Positions 1 through 9,666 of a stretch of DNA of 64,000 nucleotides are shown here, one piece after another (within the stretch, counting starts at the first letter, position 1; every line of letters begins with the position of its first letter). The notes beneath the pieces are model-generated. The model saw only the letters and a program-made list of their open reading frames with translations. It was not told the DNA's origin and searched no databases. The DNA comes from Chitinophaga filiformis (GTDB lineage: Bacteria; Bacteroidota; Bacteroidia; Chitinophagales; Chitinophagaceae): positions 3,885,001-3,949,000 of the forward strand of contig NZ_CP095855.1 in NCBI RefSeq assembly GCF_023100805.1, in the 5' to 3' direction. Made by a program: the position numbers and the translations under genes.

Positions 1-10
1 AAATCGGTTC

Positions 11-18
11 TAAATTTG
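11..18 (+). promoter_or_regulatory. Candidate -7 box TAAATTTG
   Basis: This is a perfect match to the Bacteroidota -7 consensus TAnnTTTG, about 100-150 bases upstream of the possible starts of the acyltransferase gene. No convincing -33 element was identified. It would give a leader of about 90-140 bases. Confidence 0.4.
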
Positions 19-112
19 CGTTAAAGGACTATCAGGATTCAGATATAGTCCGGATAATTGCTAAATGGGGAGGAAGCCGGTATAGTGCCCTCAAAGGTCA
101 AAGAAACTGCCT

Positions 113-1057
113 ATGTATGATGCTGCTAATTCTATGAAAAGACCCGCAGGAATTGCCCGCCACGACATGAAAGAAACCGCTGAGGTCAGGCGCCGCAAGC
201 TGCATTATGAGTTGTTATTTGTTCTTGTGTATCTGGTAAGCCTGCTGCCTGCAGGCATGTTGAAAATTCTACAACGACTACTTTACTGGTCACTGTATAA
301 AGTGGTCAGGTACCGCTATGATGTAGTGGTGCAAAATCTTTCCCGCTCCTTTCCCAAACGGAGTTACAGGCAGATACAGGCCATTACCAGGCTCTTTTAC
401 AGGCATTTGGGAGCGCTGTTGGTGGAGACCTTGCAATTGTTATCCATGTCGGAAGAGGAACATCGCAGAAATATACACATACATAATCCCGAAGTGCTGG
501 AACGCTGTCATGGGGAGGGCAGGAACATCATTATTGTGCTGGGGCATTATGGCAACTGGGAATGCCTGAATATTTTACCCAGGTATCTTTCTTTCGACGT
601 GTATGCGGTGTACAAGCCCGAATCCAGCCGCTTCATCAACAGGTTGTTGTACCGCATCCGTTCCAGGTTTGGTATTAAATTACTGGCTATCAATGAGACG
701 GCGCGTTTCATGCTATCGCACCGCGACAAGCAGAATGCTTATATCTTTATCGCAGATCAATCGCCTTCCGTCAGGGCGAAATATGAAACAGATTTCCTGC
801 ATCAGCCGACAGGGTTATTCACCGGCGCTGAACAACTGGCGAAGTCGCTCGATGCGGTGGTGATCTATGCTTCTGTAAGAAAACGTACGGCAGGGAAAGG
901 CTGGAATGTTTATTTCTCCCTCATCACACAAGACCCTGTGGATGTGGAGTCTTACGAGATCACCAGGACCTTTGCCTGGTACCTTGAACATGATATTATG
1001 CATGCACCCGAATATTGGCTGTGGTCACATAAGCAGTGGGAGCGGAGAGTGCATTAA
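113..1057 (+). CDS. Lysophospholipid / lipid A-type acyltransferase (LpxL/HtrB family)
   Basis: This is a membrane-anchored acyltransferase of the LpxL/HtrB family, which adds an acyl chain to a lipid A precursor or related lipid at the inner membrane. The HX4E catalytic motif is seen as GHYGNWE with His145 and Glu150. A hydrophobic N-terminal segment (about residues 32-60) is the expected membrane anchor, and the length of about 300 residues is normal for the family. ATG codons at 113, 134 and 167 are all in frame. The family normally begins shortly before the hydrophobic segment, so 134 or 167 may be the true start. The stop shares TTAA with the convergent sbcC stop. The exact acceptor lipid cannot be told from sequence. 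Confidence 0.85.
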   Translation: MYDAANSMKRPAGIARHDMKETAEVRRRKLHYELLFVLVYLVSLLPAGMLKILQRLLYWSLYKVVRYRYDVVVQNLSRSFPKRSYRQIQAITRLFYRHLGALLVETLQLLSMSEEEHRRNIHIHNPEVLERCHGEGRNIIIVLGHYGNWECLNILPRYLSFDVYAVYKPESSRFINRLLYRIRSRFGIKLLAINETARFMLSHRDKQNAYIFIADQSPSVRAKYETDFLHQPTGLFTGAEQLAKSLDAVVIYASVRKRTAGKGWNVYFSLITQDPVDVESYEITRTFAWYLEHDIMHAPEYWLWSHKQWERRVH

Positions 1058-4000
1058 GCGCCCACCACTTCCACTTTGCTCTTTCCGTTCGCGAGCCTGA
1101 TCACTTTGATCTGCGTGGGTATACGTTCTGTCATTTCCTGCACGTGAGAGATCACACCTACTTTACGTCCCTGGTTGTGCAGGCGTTCCAGTGCATCTAC
1201 CGCTACATTCAGCGTATCGGGGTCGAGTGCGCCAAAACCTTCATCAATAAAGAGTGATTCTACCTTCATCTTGCTGGAGGACAATGAGGCCAATCCCAGC
1301 GCCAGTGCGAGCGATACCAGGAATGACTCTCCACCGGAGAGGGAGAATACTGTTCTCAGCTCATCACCCATATCTTTATCCAGTACCTGTAAGCCCAGGT
1401 TGCCCGGTATCCTGAGCAGTTTATAGCGGCTGGTCAGCATCTGGAGATGCATATTCGCATATCCCAGCAGTATATCCAGCGTATATTCCTGTGCGATCTG
1501 CCTGAACTTTTTACCATCTGCTGATCCGATCAGTTCATTCAGTTTGCTCCAGTTTTCATGCAGGGCAGTTTTAGCTGTGATGGCTGCCTGCAGGTCGCCG
1601 ATCCTTGATTTATTCTCTGCATCCTGCCGCAGCTGGTATTCAATGTTATTTTTGTCGTTCGTAAGATCTCTCAACAGTTTACGTGTATCGGCTGAAAGTG
1701 CCATGACTTCTTCCAGTGACCGGTCGGCAATGCGTTTGCCGGTATGATTGCTTACCTGCAGGGTCCTTTCATCGAGCGTGGCCCTGCTGGTGGTCACACC
1801 CTGCTGGATGGCCCGGATCTCTCTTCTTTCGTTATCTATCCAGGCGGTGGTATAGCTAAGGAGCTGTGTAAGATCAGTTTCAGAAAGCTCCATATGATGT
1901 TCCACCACATATGCTGCGATCCATGCGGTGATCTCCTCCTGTTGTTTGCCGATAGCGTCCCTGAGCAGGGTGATGTCTTTCTCCGTTTGTGCTTTACCGC
2001 TGGTATAGGTAAGTAGTTCTTCCTTCAGGGCCGTCACTGCTTCATGCGCTGTTTGCTGTATGGTTGCGGCGGCCTCGCTGGCCTGTTTCAGCCTGCTTTC
2101 GAAGGTATTGGCATCTTCTCCGTTGAGCAGTGCTTTCCTTTCAGCGGCCAGTGCCTGTAACTGGCCTTTGAGGTTGTTCAGTGCATTGATCTTATTCGTG
2201 ACATCATCCGCAACAGCGGGCGCCAGCCTGCGCATTTCAGCTAAGGCGGAATGGAGCACCTGCAATTGCCGGGTACTGTCGGCCATGGCCTGCACGTTTT
2301 CATTCCAGCGTTTGGCAAAGGAGCGGATGCTGTCGTCAAAGGCCTGCGGATCTTTCTTCCAGTTATCGATCCAGGCCGGATTATTGAAATAAGGCGCCAG
2401 CTGTTCTGTCATGACCTGCAGGTCCTGCGTGATGTTGTCCAGCTGCTGCTGTAGTTGTGCCAGTGTTTCCTGCTTGCTGGCCTTCTCGCGTTGTTTATCT
2501 TTCAGCTGTTCATTGGCGGCCGACAGCTTAGTGCCCAGCGTATCCAGTTGTAGTTTCAGCTGATCGCTTTCCCGTTTTTTCTCTTCATACGCTGCAAGCT
2601 GCAAATTGTTCTCCCGCTGTGCTGACAGCAATTGCTGTACATGCACTTCCAGCCAGGCGCTCCTTTCTGCGGAAGCAACGGTGGCGGTGCTTGCTGCAAG
2701 CTGGAAAGATTGCCATTGCTGTTCCAGGATGTTTATGTGCTGGTCCCTGTCTGCCAATGCCTTTTCGTGCGTGGTGGTTTCCTGCTGCAACCTGCTGATG
2801 AGTTGCGTCAGGCTGCTGATCTCACCTGAGAGTGTATTGTATGCCTGGTTGGCCGCCAGGCTTTCCTCTTCCAGCTTTTTGAGTAATGCGTGTGCCAGCG
2901 GATTCTCTTCGGAGAAGGGATGCTCCCTGCTGCCGCATACGGGGCAGGGATCGCCCGGCGTCAGTTGTGCGCGGAGGGATTCCACATTCTCTGCCACCTG
3001 CAGCCTGGCCTGGTGAAAGAGCTTGTCGGCCAGTTCCTTTTTCGTTTGCGCTTCTTTCAGTTGTTCCTGTTTCTCCTGCAGTGCCGTTGTCCTGGTGCCC
3101 AGTTCATGGCGACAGGTATCGTACTGGCGGGTAGCGTGCTCCTTTTCCCGAAGGTTCGTAAACAGGAGCGCCCAATGTGCCTTAGCTGCATCTGCTTCGC
3201 GGATACTGGCTGTCAGGCTGCTTTCTTTCGCTTTTATCTCCTCAAGCGGTATTGCCGCCAGCGCATGGTGCAGTTGTTCATGGGCGGTATGTACCGTAGT
3301 TCTTTGCTGCTGATATTGGGATACCTGTTCCTGCAGGGAAGTGATGGCCTTGTCTGTTTCTGCCAGGAATGCGAGGGTAGCCTGCCGGTTCTCTGTCAGC
3401 CTTTGCTGCAAAGGCAGCCATTTGGACGCATGCCCCAGCTGTGTAGTGATCTCGATGATGTTCTCTGCAATATCCTGCCTGCTCATATGCTCCCGCTGCC
3501 AGTCTTCCAGCCTGGCGATGCCGGTACTGACTGTATTGATCTCCTGTTCTTTCTTTAGCAGGTCCTCCAGGTGTGCATCATGTTTCTGTTGTGCCGTAGC
3601 AGCTTCTGCTTCGGCTGTTTTCACCTGTTTGCCCTTTTCTGCCATCAGGGTATCCAGTTCCTTGGCCCTGTTAATATCAGGCTGATAACGCGCTGTTTCC
3701 TGCTGCCTGGACAAGAGTGCCCCGCGGGCCATATCCAGCTGTTTAAGGGCTGCCTGATGGCTTTCTGTGGTATGTTGTATCCGGGAAGACAGCTCCTGTA
3801 ATGCGGCAGATTTATCCGCCAGCTGCGTTTCGGATGTTTTTTTAGCAGCTATCAGTCCCCGGGCGGGTTGTACATGCTCTACCAGGGTGAAGGTGCGGAT
3901 CCTCTCGCCCGCATTTTCCATGGCTGTCAGCGCCTGGCGGTAATGCTGCTCCGCCTGGTCCCTGCTGTTGGTGAGCGCGGCGAGGGACTGGTGCCAGTTG

Positions 4001-4788
4001 ATCTCGTTGGTGAGCCCGGCCAGGATCTTTTCCTGTTCATCCGTCTTTTTCAGCAGTTCCTCCCGCAGGGCACTCAGTTCCTGCTGTTGTTCTTCCGTGA
4101 GGCTGACAATGCCCGCTATCTGCATTTTCAGGTTTTTAAGGTCCTGGTCAGCCTGTTTATGTTTATCGAACACCGTCCTCGATATCTCAGAATAAATATC
4201 GGTACCGGTCAGTTTTTCCAGCAGGGAAGCTTTGGCATCCTTGTCGGCCTTCAGGAAGGCGGTAAAGTCCCCCTGGGCCAGCAGTACCGAGCGGGTGAAC
4301 TGTTCGAAGTTCAGTCCTACGAGCCGTTCTATCTCTTTCAGGGTTTCTGTTTTCTTCCCGGGAACGGCCGTATTGGTGCTGAGGTTGAACAGTTCCATGG
4401 TGTCTGTCTGCAGGTTCCCGTCAATCTTGTTGCGGGCCCTTTTGACAGACCAGGTAGCCCTGTAGTTGTTCCCATCAGTACCGGCAAATTCCACTTCCGC
4501 AAATCCGTCGGCAGTGCCATCGCGCAGGATGCCCCTGATATCGCCCTGGTTCAGTTTATTGCCTGCCAGGTCCTGTATCTCGATGCCTGTCTCTTTGGCC
4601 TGCTGATAACGCGGGGTTTTGGCATAGAGCGCCAGGCAGAGTGCATCCAGTAAAGTGGATTTGCCTGCGCCTGTAGGCCCGGTGATGGCGAAGATGCCGG
4701 CCTTGCTAAGTGGTTCTTTCGTGAAATCTATCTCGTTGGTATCTTCCAGTGAAGCCAGGTTCTTGAAACGAATGGCTAATATCTTCAT
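1054..4788 (-). CDS. sbcC: Exonuclease subunit SbcC (Rad50-like ATPase)
   Basis: SbcC is the SMC/Rad50-type ATPase of the SbcCD nuclease, which cleaves hairpins and processes DNA double-strand ends. The protein (1,244 residues from the chosen start) has Walker A GPTGAGKST at residues 37-45, long coiled coils rich in Gln, Glu, Lys and Leu, a zinc-hook CPVCG near residue 615 in the middle, and a C-terminal ABC signature LSGGES followed by Walker B SLFIDEGFGALD. I chose the ATG at 4788 because it starts MKILAIRFKNLASL, the conserved family N-terminus, and lies 4 bases after the sbcD stop. An upstream ATG at 4842 would overlap sbcD. The two genes form one operon. Confidence 0.96.
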   Translation of the reverse strand: MKILAIRFKNLASLEDTNEIDFTKEPLSKAGIFAITGPTGAGKSTLLDALCLALYAKTPRYQQAKETGIEIQDLAGNKLNQGDIRGILRDGTADGFAEVEFAGTDGNNYRATWSVKRARNKIDGNLQTDTMELFNLSTNTAVPGKKTETLKEIERLVGLNFEQFTRSVLLAQGDFTAFLKADKDAKASLLEKLTGTDIYSEISRTVFDKHKQADQDLKNLKMQIAGIVSLTEEQQQELSALREELLKKTDEQEKILAGLTNEINWHQSLAALTNSRDQAEQHYRQALTAMENAGERIRTFTLVEHVQPARGLIAAKKTSETQLADKSAALQELSSRIQHTTESHQAALKQLDMARGALLSRQQETARYQPDINRAKELDTLMAEKGKQVKTAEAEAATAQQKHDAHLEDLLKKEQEINTVSTGIARLEDWQREHMSRQDIAENIIEITTQLGHASKWLPLQQRLTENRQATLAFLAETDKAITSLQEQVSQYQQQRTTVHTAHEQLHHALAAIPLEEIKAKESSLTASIREADAAKAHWALLFTNLREKEHATRQYDTCRHELGTRTTALQEKQEQLKEAQTKKELADKLFHQARLQVAENVESLRAQLTPGDPCPVCGSREHPFSEENPLAHALLKKLEEESLAANQAYNTLSGEISSLTQLISRLQQETTTHEKALADRDQHINILEQQWQSFQLAASTATVASAERSAWLEVHVQQLLSAQRENNLQLAAYEEKKRESDQLKLQLDTLGTKLSAANEQLKDKQREKASKQETLAQLQQQLDNITQDLQVMTEQLAPYFNNPAWIDNWKKDPQAFDDSIRSFAKRWNENVQAMADSTRQLQVLHSALAEMRRLAPAVADDVTNKINALNNLKGQLQALAAERKALLNGEDANTFESRLKQASEAAATIQQTAHEAVTALKEELLTYTSGKAQTEKDITLLRDAIGKQQEEITAWIAAYVVEHHMELSETDLTQLLSYTTAWIDNERREIRAIQQGVTTSRATLDERTLQVSNHTGKRIADRSLEEVMALSADTRKLLRDLTNDKNNIEYQLRQDAENKSRIGDLQAAITAKTALHENWSKLNELIGSADGKKFRQIAQEYTLDILLGYANMHLQMLTSRYKLLRIPGNLGLQVLDKDMGDELRTVFSLSGGESFLVSLALALGLASLSSSKMKVESLFIDEGFGALDPDTLNVAVDALERLHNQGRKVGVISHVQEMTERIPTQIKVIRLANGKSKVEVVGA

Positions 4789-4792
4789 GCGC

Positions 4793-6037
4793 TTACTGCT
4801 CTTTTGTGGTGATTTCCTGTAATACCTGGTTGAACAGGTCAACCAGTTCTTCCGGGGTATCGCTGTTATAACCTGCCCGGTAGATCTGTTTAAAAACGTC
4901 CAGTGGTTTCAGTTCCTGTAACTGATCGGCGCTGACGGTCGTTTCTGCACCCCCTTCCGCATCTCCCGAAGGGTACCTGACGTCTATCTTGGCCAGCCTT
5001 ACATGCCTGCCTGCCAGGGCTGTCTCTACCTTGTGGCGCAGGGCAGGCTCGGGCCCTTCCAGCAGTACACGCACTTCCAGGTAGGGGGCGGTATTGATAT
5101 CTTCGCCCGCTTCCGGCAATTGCGAGAGCTGTTCCAGCACTTCCGGCAGTGGCAGCGGTTTGGAAGGTACGCGCAGCAGCTCGGTAGTGAGGGGTATTTC
5201 ACAGCGTTCGATGTTGCTGATCTTACCTTCCGTAATTTCGAAGGTCACCACCTGGTGCCTGTAATTCATTTCGGAAAATGACATAGGCAGGGGACTGCCG
5301 CTGTACCGTATATTTTCTTTTCCGCCGATCTTCTGGGCTTTGTGTATGTGGCCCAGGGCCGTGTAGAGGATGTCTTCGTGAAATGCCTTTGCCGGTACGA
5401 ACTCTATTCCACCCATGATGACTCTTTCTGTCTTGTCGTGGTCAGACAGTTCGGCGTCCAGTGTATGCAGGTGCGCCATGGCAATAATGCCCTGGCCGTC
5501 CTGTTTTTTGGTCAGTGCATATTCATAGGCTTCCCGGTACAATGCCGATACACCGTCTGCATAGAGTGCGGCGCTTTCAGCAACAGCAGGGTAGTCGCCC
5601 ATGCGCAGGAACGGTATAGCCAGGCACCAGAGCACGACATTACCCTGTTTGTCCTTTACAGGGATGATCATCTTTTCGTAATCGATGCTGCCGTCTTCCC
5701 TGCGTTCTATCATGCCGATGATATGTATATTGGATGATTCGAGCAGGGGCTTGGGAGCTTCCAGCCGGGCGGCAGAGTCGTGATTGCCTGCAGTAACGAT
5801 GATCTGGAGCTCAGGTTGTGCTTTTACAGCTTTATTCAGGAAAGAGTAAAATAGTTTAATGGAGCCTGCAGCCGGATTGGCTACATCGAATACGTCGCCA
5901 CTGATGATCAACAGCTCAATGTCTTTTTCCTTAATGGTATCTACCAGCCAGTTCAGAAATTGCTGGTGCTCATACGTTCTGTCATACTGATAAAAGGTTT
6001 GCCCGATATGCCAGTCCGCAGTATGCAATATTTTCAT
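4793..6037 (-). CDS. sbcD: Exonuclease subunit SbcD (Mre11-like)
   Basis: SbcD is the metallophosphoesterase nuclease subunit partnering SbcC. The N-terminus MKILHTADWHIG carries phosphoesterase motif I, followed by GDVFD (about residue 47) and GNHD (about residue 83). Later HLHTLDAE and LGHIHKAQ give the remaining metal-binding histidines. The protein is 414 residues, usual for the family. The start at 6037 is chosen because MKILHTADWHIG is the conserved N-terminus; the reading frame stays open to 6151 but that extension has no family counterpart. A -7 box (6051-6058) lies just upstream, giving a very short leader. It is the first gene of the sbcDC operon. Confidence 0.96.
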   Translation of the reverse strand: MKILHTADWHIGQTFYQYDRTYEHQQFLNWLVDTIKEKDIELLIISGDVFDVANPAAGSIKLFYSFLNKAVKAQPELQIIVTAGNHDSAARLEAPKPLLESSNIHIIGMIERREDGSIDYEKMIIPVKDKQGNVVLWCLAIPFLRMGDYPAVAESAALYADGVSALYREAYEYALTKKQDGQGIIAMAHLHTLDAELSDHDKTERVIMGGIEFVPAKAFHEDILYTALGHIHKAQKIGGKENIRYSGSPLPMSFSEMNYRHQVVTFEITEGKISNIERCEIPLTTELLRVPSKPLPLPEVLEQLSQLPEAGEDINTAPYLEVRVLLEGPEPALRHKVETALAGRHVRLAKIDVRYPSGDAEGGAETTVSADQLQELKPLDVFKQIYRAGYNSDTPEELVDLFNQVLQEITTKEQ

Positions 6038-6050
6038 CAGATATTTTTTG

Positions 6051-6058
6051 CAAAGATA
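6051..6058 (-). promoter_or_regulatory. sbcDC -7 box TATCTTTG
   Basis: Read on the minus strand, this is a perfect TAnnTTTG box. It sits 13 bases before the sbcD ATG at 6037, so the leader would be only a few bases. It also supports the internal sbcD start, since the longer open frame would begin upstream of this promoter. Confidence 0.5.
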
Positions 6059-6065
6059 AAATATG

Positions 6066-6100
6066 CGCAGGTTACGCAGCCAGAAGCTGTGTAACCTGCA
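6066..6100 (-). terminator. Hairpin terminator downstream of the barrel-protein gene
   Basis: GCAGGTTACGCAG (6067-6079) pairs with CTGTGTAACCTGC (6087-6099) with one G-T mismatch and a 7-base loop. The minus-strand sequence after it is T-rich. It lies between the stop of the outer-membrane barrel gene (6169) and the sbcD promoter, so it probably ends transcription of the former. Confidence 0.5.
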
Positions 6101-6168
6101 CATCACTGCAAAAATAAGTAATCGCGGCACTTTATTGCGGGGGCGATGCAAAACAGTATACCGGCACC

Positions 6169-8568
6169 TTAGAATTTATAGCTGTATCCCACGCGTATCA
6201 CCTGTGTTTCATTGTAGTCAACACTGGTGTACCTGAAGCCGGCGCCGTTGATCTGTTTTTTGATGCGTAATGTATTGGCAATATCTGTAGCGTTGGCAAA
6301 CAATTCGCCTTTGCCTTGCTGAATGGCCTTTTTAATGCCTGCATCCACACCAAAGCGGGAGAAGGTCTTACCCTGTGGCACCAGGTCCGGCGCCTGGTAG
6401 ATAGCGGTCAGCTGCGCATCAATGTGCCGGGGAAAATGAAACTGTCCACTCAGTTTGATATTACCTGAATAGAGATCTTCCCTGGCCGCGCTGAATACAT
6501 TTTCAAGCGGGTATTTATTCACCACAGAGAAAGAATCAATGATATTCCTGTAGCCGCTCATGTTCAGGTTGAAAGTGGCCCATTGGGACACTTTCTGGGA
6601 GATCACCAGTTCAATGCCTGTATTATAACTCTTGCCGGCATTCTGGAAGATGTTATAGATCAGCGTGCTGCCTGGAACAGTACTGGCGATCCTGGTGATG
6701 GTGGCATCCATACGTTTGTGATACACGGATGAGAGGAGGTAACCATTATTCCAGCTGGTTTTGTCGCCCAGTTCAAAGGTATTGGTGAATTGCGGGCGCA
6801 GGGCCGGGTTGCCCACTTTAATGATCTCAGCATCATCATATTTCGGGAAGATGCGGATATCGCCTTCATTAGGCCTGTCTACCCGGCGGTTGTAGAAGAA
6901 AGACAACTTGTTATTGCCAGACAGCTTGTAAGCCACTCGCAGGTTTGGGAATGGTTGAGTATAGTTATAGCCATCGCTTTTGTAGGTAGGATGATCAGGA
7001 TTGACATCGTATGCCAGGTTCACATATTCCACCCGCAGCCCGGCCTCTATTTCCACCCGGTTGCTTTCGTATACGTAATTGCCGTACAGTGCGGGAATAG
7101 TTTCCCTGTATTTTGCCCAGCCACCTGCGCTGGCGTCCAGCACGGAATGGATACCGGGTTTGAAGTTCATATCCACCGGGATATAGCGGTACCGGAATTT
7201 CATTCCGCCTTCAAAGCGACCATGTTTCAAGGGATGTACATAGTCAATGTTCAGGTCCGTCACATGCTCGTCAGACAGTACCCTGAATGAATCCAGACCT
7301 GTATATTCGGGCATGATGTTCGTAAAGAAGTACTTCTCATTCTCCCTGTGAAAAGTGGCGTTTACACCTACATTCAGCGTTCTGCCGGGTTGCCTGTAGC
7401 TATGCTGCCAGCTGGCAGAGAACATGGCGGTTGTTTTCAGCTCATCTTCCAGGAACTGCCATAAGCGTTGCCGCTGGGAAAGACTGCCATTGAAGAAAGG
7501 TTCATCACCCCTGTCCAGGATCTTTTCAGTGCCAAACATGCCTGATACCGTAATGATGTTGCTGCTGTTCAGGGCCCAGTCCAATCCTGTTTTTACGGTA
7601 GAAAAATTGGTGGTCCTGTTTCGCTTGGTTTGCTGCCTTACCGTATCGCCATTATCATAAAACCTGTCTACAAATTCGTTCTTGTTGAGTGTCCTGGTGT
7701 ACAGATCATCTGCCTGCAGGAACCAGTTGATCCGGTTCTTTCGGTAGTTCAGTGACAGGGATGGATTGATCTTGGGCGTACGCTGGTATTGCGGCCGGAT
7801 GGTCGGGTAGTTCTCTTTTTTGATCCAGAGCGCACCAAGGCCACCACTAAGCCCTATTTTACCGTTGAAGCCTTCTTTGGTTTCTTTTTTATAGATGATA
7901 TTGATAATGCCGGCGTTGCCGTTGGCATCATATTTTGAAGAAGGATTGTTGATGATCTCTATCTTTTCAATGGCGGAAGCAGGGATGTTGTCCAGACTTG
8001 TCTGGCTACCGAAGCCCGTCAGGGCTGTCTGCCTGCCGTCTATCAGTATCATTACCTTATCGCTGCCCCTCAGCTGCACCTTTCCATCCTGCGTGGTGAT
8101 GCCGGGAAGGTTCTTCATGGCTTCCAGCACAGAGCCGCCGGCCTGGCTGATATTGGCCGCTACATTGAAAGTTTTTTTATCCATTCTCACCTCTTCCTGC
8201 CTGCCGGTAACCGTCACTTCATTTAATGCCTTTGCGTCCTGTGTCAGTGTGATATTGCCCATGTCCTGGATGGCATTTAACTGGCCTACATTGAACTGTT
8301 CTATCCTCGGCTGATAACCGATATAAGAAAACAGCAGGAGATAATTTCCACTGCTGATATCGGGTAACTTAAACCTGCCGTCCTCGCCGGTGATGGTGCC
8401 TGCTATAAAGGCGCTGTCGCGGGTTTTGAGTGTAACGCTGACAAAAGAAAGCGGGGTTTTCCCGGTGGCGTCTTTTATGACACCTGTTACGGTTACTTTG
8501 GGTGATTGTGCTTTAGCTACAGTTACTATAAACAATAAAAAAAGATGGATGAATAGTCTTCCTTTCAT
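6169..8568 (-). CDS. TonB-dependent receptor-like outer-membrane beta-barrel protein
   Basis: This 799-residue protein has a signal peptide (MKGRLFIHLFLLFIVTVAKA), then a carboxypeptidase-regulatory-like beta-sandwich (about residues 25-105, KVTVTGVIKDATGKTPLSFV), then a plug domain (about 120-230, with IEIINNPSSKYDANGNAGIINI). A long beta-barrel region follows, ending in an aromatic residue (GYSYKF) as expected for BAM-assembled outer-membrane proteins. It belongs to the Bacteroidota outer_membrane beta-barrel family (OMP_b-brl_3 type). No SusD-like partner is adjacent, so it is not a typical glycan-uptake pair. The downstream position next to a histidine kinase and response regulator suggests it could be regulated by them, but this is inference. 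The substrate is unknown. Confidence 0.85.
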   Translation of the reverse strand: MKGRLFIHLFLLFIVTVAKAQSPKVTVTGVIKDATGKTPLSFVSVTLKTRDSAFIAGTITGEDGRFKLPDISSGNYLLLFSYIGYQPRIEQFNVGQLNAIQDMGNITLTQDAKALNEVTVTGRQEEVRMDKKTFNVAANISQAGGSVLEAMKNLPGITTQDGKVQLRGSDKVMILIDGRQTALTGFGSQTSLDNIPASAIEKIEIINNPSSKYDANGNAGIINIIYKKETKEGFNGKIGLSGGLGALWIKKENYPTIRPQYQRTPKINPSLSLNYRKNRINWFLQADDLYTRTLNKNEFVDRFYDNGDTVRQQTKRNRTTNFSTVKTGLDWALNSSNIITVSGMFGTEKILDRGDEPFFNGSLSQRQRLWQFLEDELKTTAMFSASWQHSYRQPGRTLNVGVNATFHRENEKYFFTNIMPEYTGLDSFRVLSDEHVTDLNIDYVHPLKHGRFEGGMKFRYRYIPVDMNFKPGIHSVLDASAGGWAKYRETIPALYGNYVYESNRVEIEAGLRVEYVNLAYDVNPDHPTYKSDGYNYTQPFPNLRVAYKLSGNNKLSFFYNRRVDRPNEGDIRIFPKYDDAEIIKVGNPALRPQFTNTFELGDKTSWNNGYLLSSVYHKRMDATITRIASTVPGSTLIYNIFQNAGKSYNTGIELVISQKVSQWATFNLNMSGYRNIIDSFSVVNKYPLENVFSAAREDLYSGNIKLSGQFHFPRHIDAQLTAIYQAPDLVPQGKTFSRFGVDAGIKKAIQQGKGELFANATDIANTLRIKKQINGAGFRYTSVDYNETQVIRVGYSYKF

Positions 8569-8619
8569 GCAGTCGTTTGTTTCTGCATAGTTACTACCCG
8601 ATTCGAAAGAAAATCTGAA

Positions 8620-9666
8620 TTAGAAGAGCACGGAGAAAACATGCCGCATGTCTTTAAACTTATAATCCACTTTCCATCCATAGCGGTTGCAGATCTGTTT
8701 TACCAGTGAGAGACCGAGCCCTGTACCGCGGGTCATGGAAGATGTAGTAGTGCCGAAGCGTTTGAACAGCTGATCGTATTGGAGTTCGGTTGTGGCTGAA
8801 TTGGCGATCTTCAGGCAGGTGCCTGAAAGCGTAACAGATATAGCGCCTTCATTAGCGGTGTACCTGATAGCGTTTGTGATCAGGTTATTGAGTAGTATCT
8901 CGATAAGTATCCTGTTGCCGTCTATCACTACGCCGGGTGGAATATCCGTTTCCAGTACCAGCGCTTTATCTTCAGAGAAATTAGAAAAGAGGTTCAATGT
9001 GCTTTTCAATAATGCAGAAAGGTCAATGGGTTCCTGTTCCATGAACTGGCTGTTCTCTATTTTAGTAAGGAGCAGCAGGTTCTTATTGATACGCGCTACT
9101 CTCGACAGGGCCTTATTGGCATCTTCGATCAGTTCATATTGTTCGTCTGTGAGCAGTTTACTCTGCAACAGCAGGTCCAGTTTGGACTGTATGATAGCGA
9201 GTGGCGTCTGCAATTCATGCGAGGCATTGTCGGCAAATTCTTTCTGCTGATTATAGACCGCAATATTTCCTGCTATCAGTTTGTTGAGGCTCTGGTTCAG
9301 TTCTGCAAATTCATCGATATCAGTCTCTTCAAAGATCACTGTTTGCTGCTGATCGAGGTTAAAGCTCTTTATTTTTGCCAGGCTGTTGTAAAATGGCTGC
9401 CATAGCCGCCTGGAGATCCTTCTGTTGATCAGCACAAAGCCCGCTATCAGCAACAGGAAGAATAACATGGTCAGTGTGGTCACTATCAGGATGATCAGGT
9501 ACCGGTCTTCCCTTCCTGCTGCCGGTGTAAGCACAATATGATGCTCATCCAGTTCGTGATGCCATAGCTTATTGATGATGAAATAATATACCGGTATACT
9601 GCATACGAGTACCAGTCCGGCGTAGATCATGAATCTTTTTAGCGAGAGGTTCAGCAGTTTGCTCAT
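8620..9666 (-). CDS. Sensor histidine kinase
   Basis: This is a membrane histidine kinase of 348 residues. TM1 covers about residues 11-31, a short periplasmic loop follows, and TM2 covers about 52-80. The H-box is in FADNASHELQTPLAII, the N-box in LLNNLITNAIRYT and the G-box in GTGLGLSLVKQIC. The periplasmic segment is only about 30 residues, too small for a large ligand-binding domain. I chose ATG 9666 because it overlaps the stop of the response regulator as ATGA (9663-9666), a standard translational-coupling arrangement; an ATG at 9675 is the alternative. Together with the upstream regulator it forms a two-component operon; the signal is unknown. Confidence 0.93.
   Translation of the reverse strand: MSKLLNLSLKRFMIYAGLVLVCSIPVYYFIINKLWHHELDEHHIVLTPAAGREDRYLIILIVTTLTMLFFLLLIAGFVLINRRISRRLWQPFYNSLAKIKSFNLDQQQTVIFEETDIDEFAELNQSLNKLIAGNIAVYNQQKEFADNASHELQTPLAIIQSKLDLLLQSKLLTDEQYELIEDANKALSRVARINKNLLLLTKIENSQFMEQEPIDLSALLKSTLNLFSNFSEDKALVLETDIPPGVVIDGNRILIEILLNNLITNAIRYTANEGAISVTLSGTCLKIANSATTELQYDQLFKRFGTTTSSMTRGTGLGLSLVKQICNRYGWKVDYKFKDMRHVFSVLF

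Noticed and set aside
2890..4653. Long plus-strand open frames opposite sbcC (222 and 261 codons)
   Set aside because: They lie wholly antisense to the clear sbcC gene, have no recognisable motif and reflect codon bias of the real strand.
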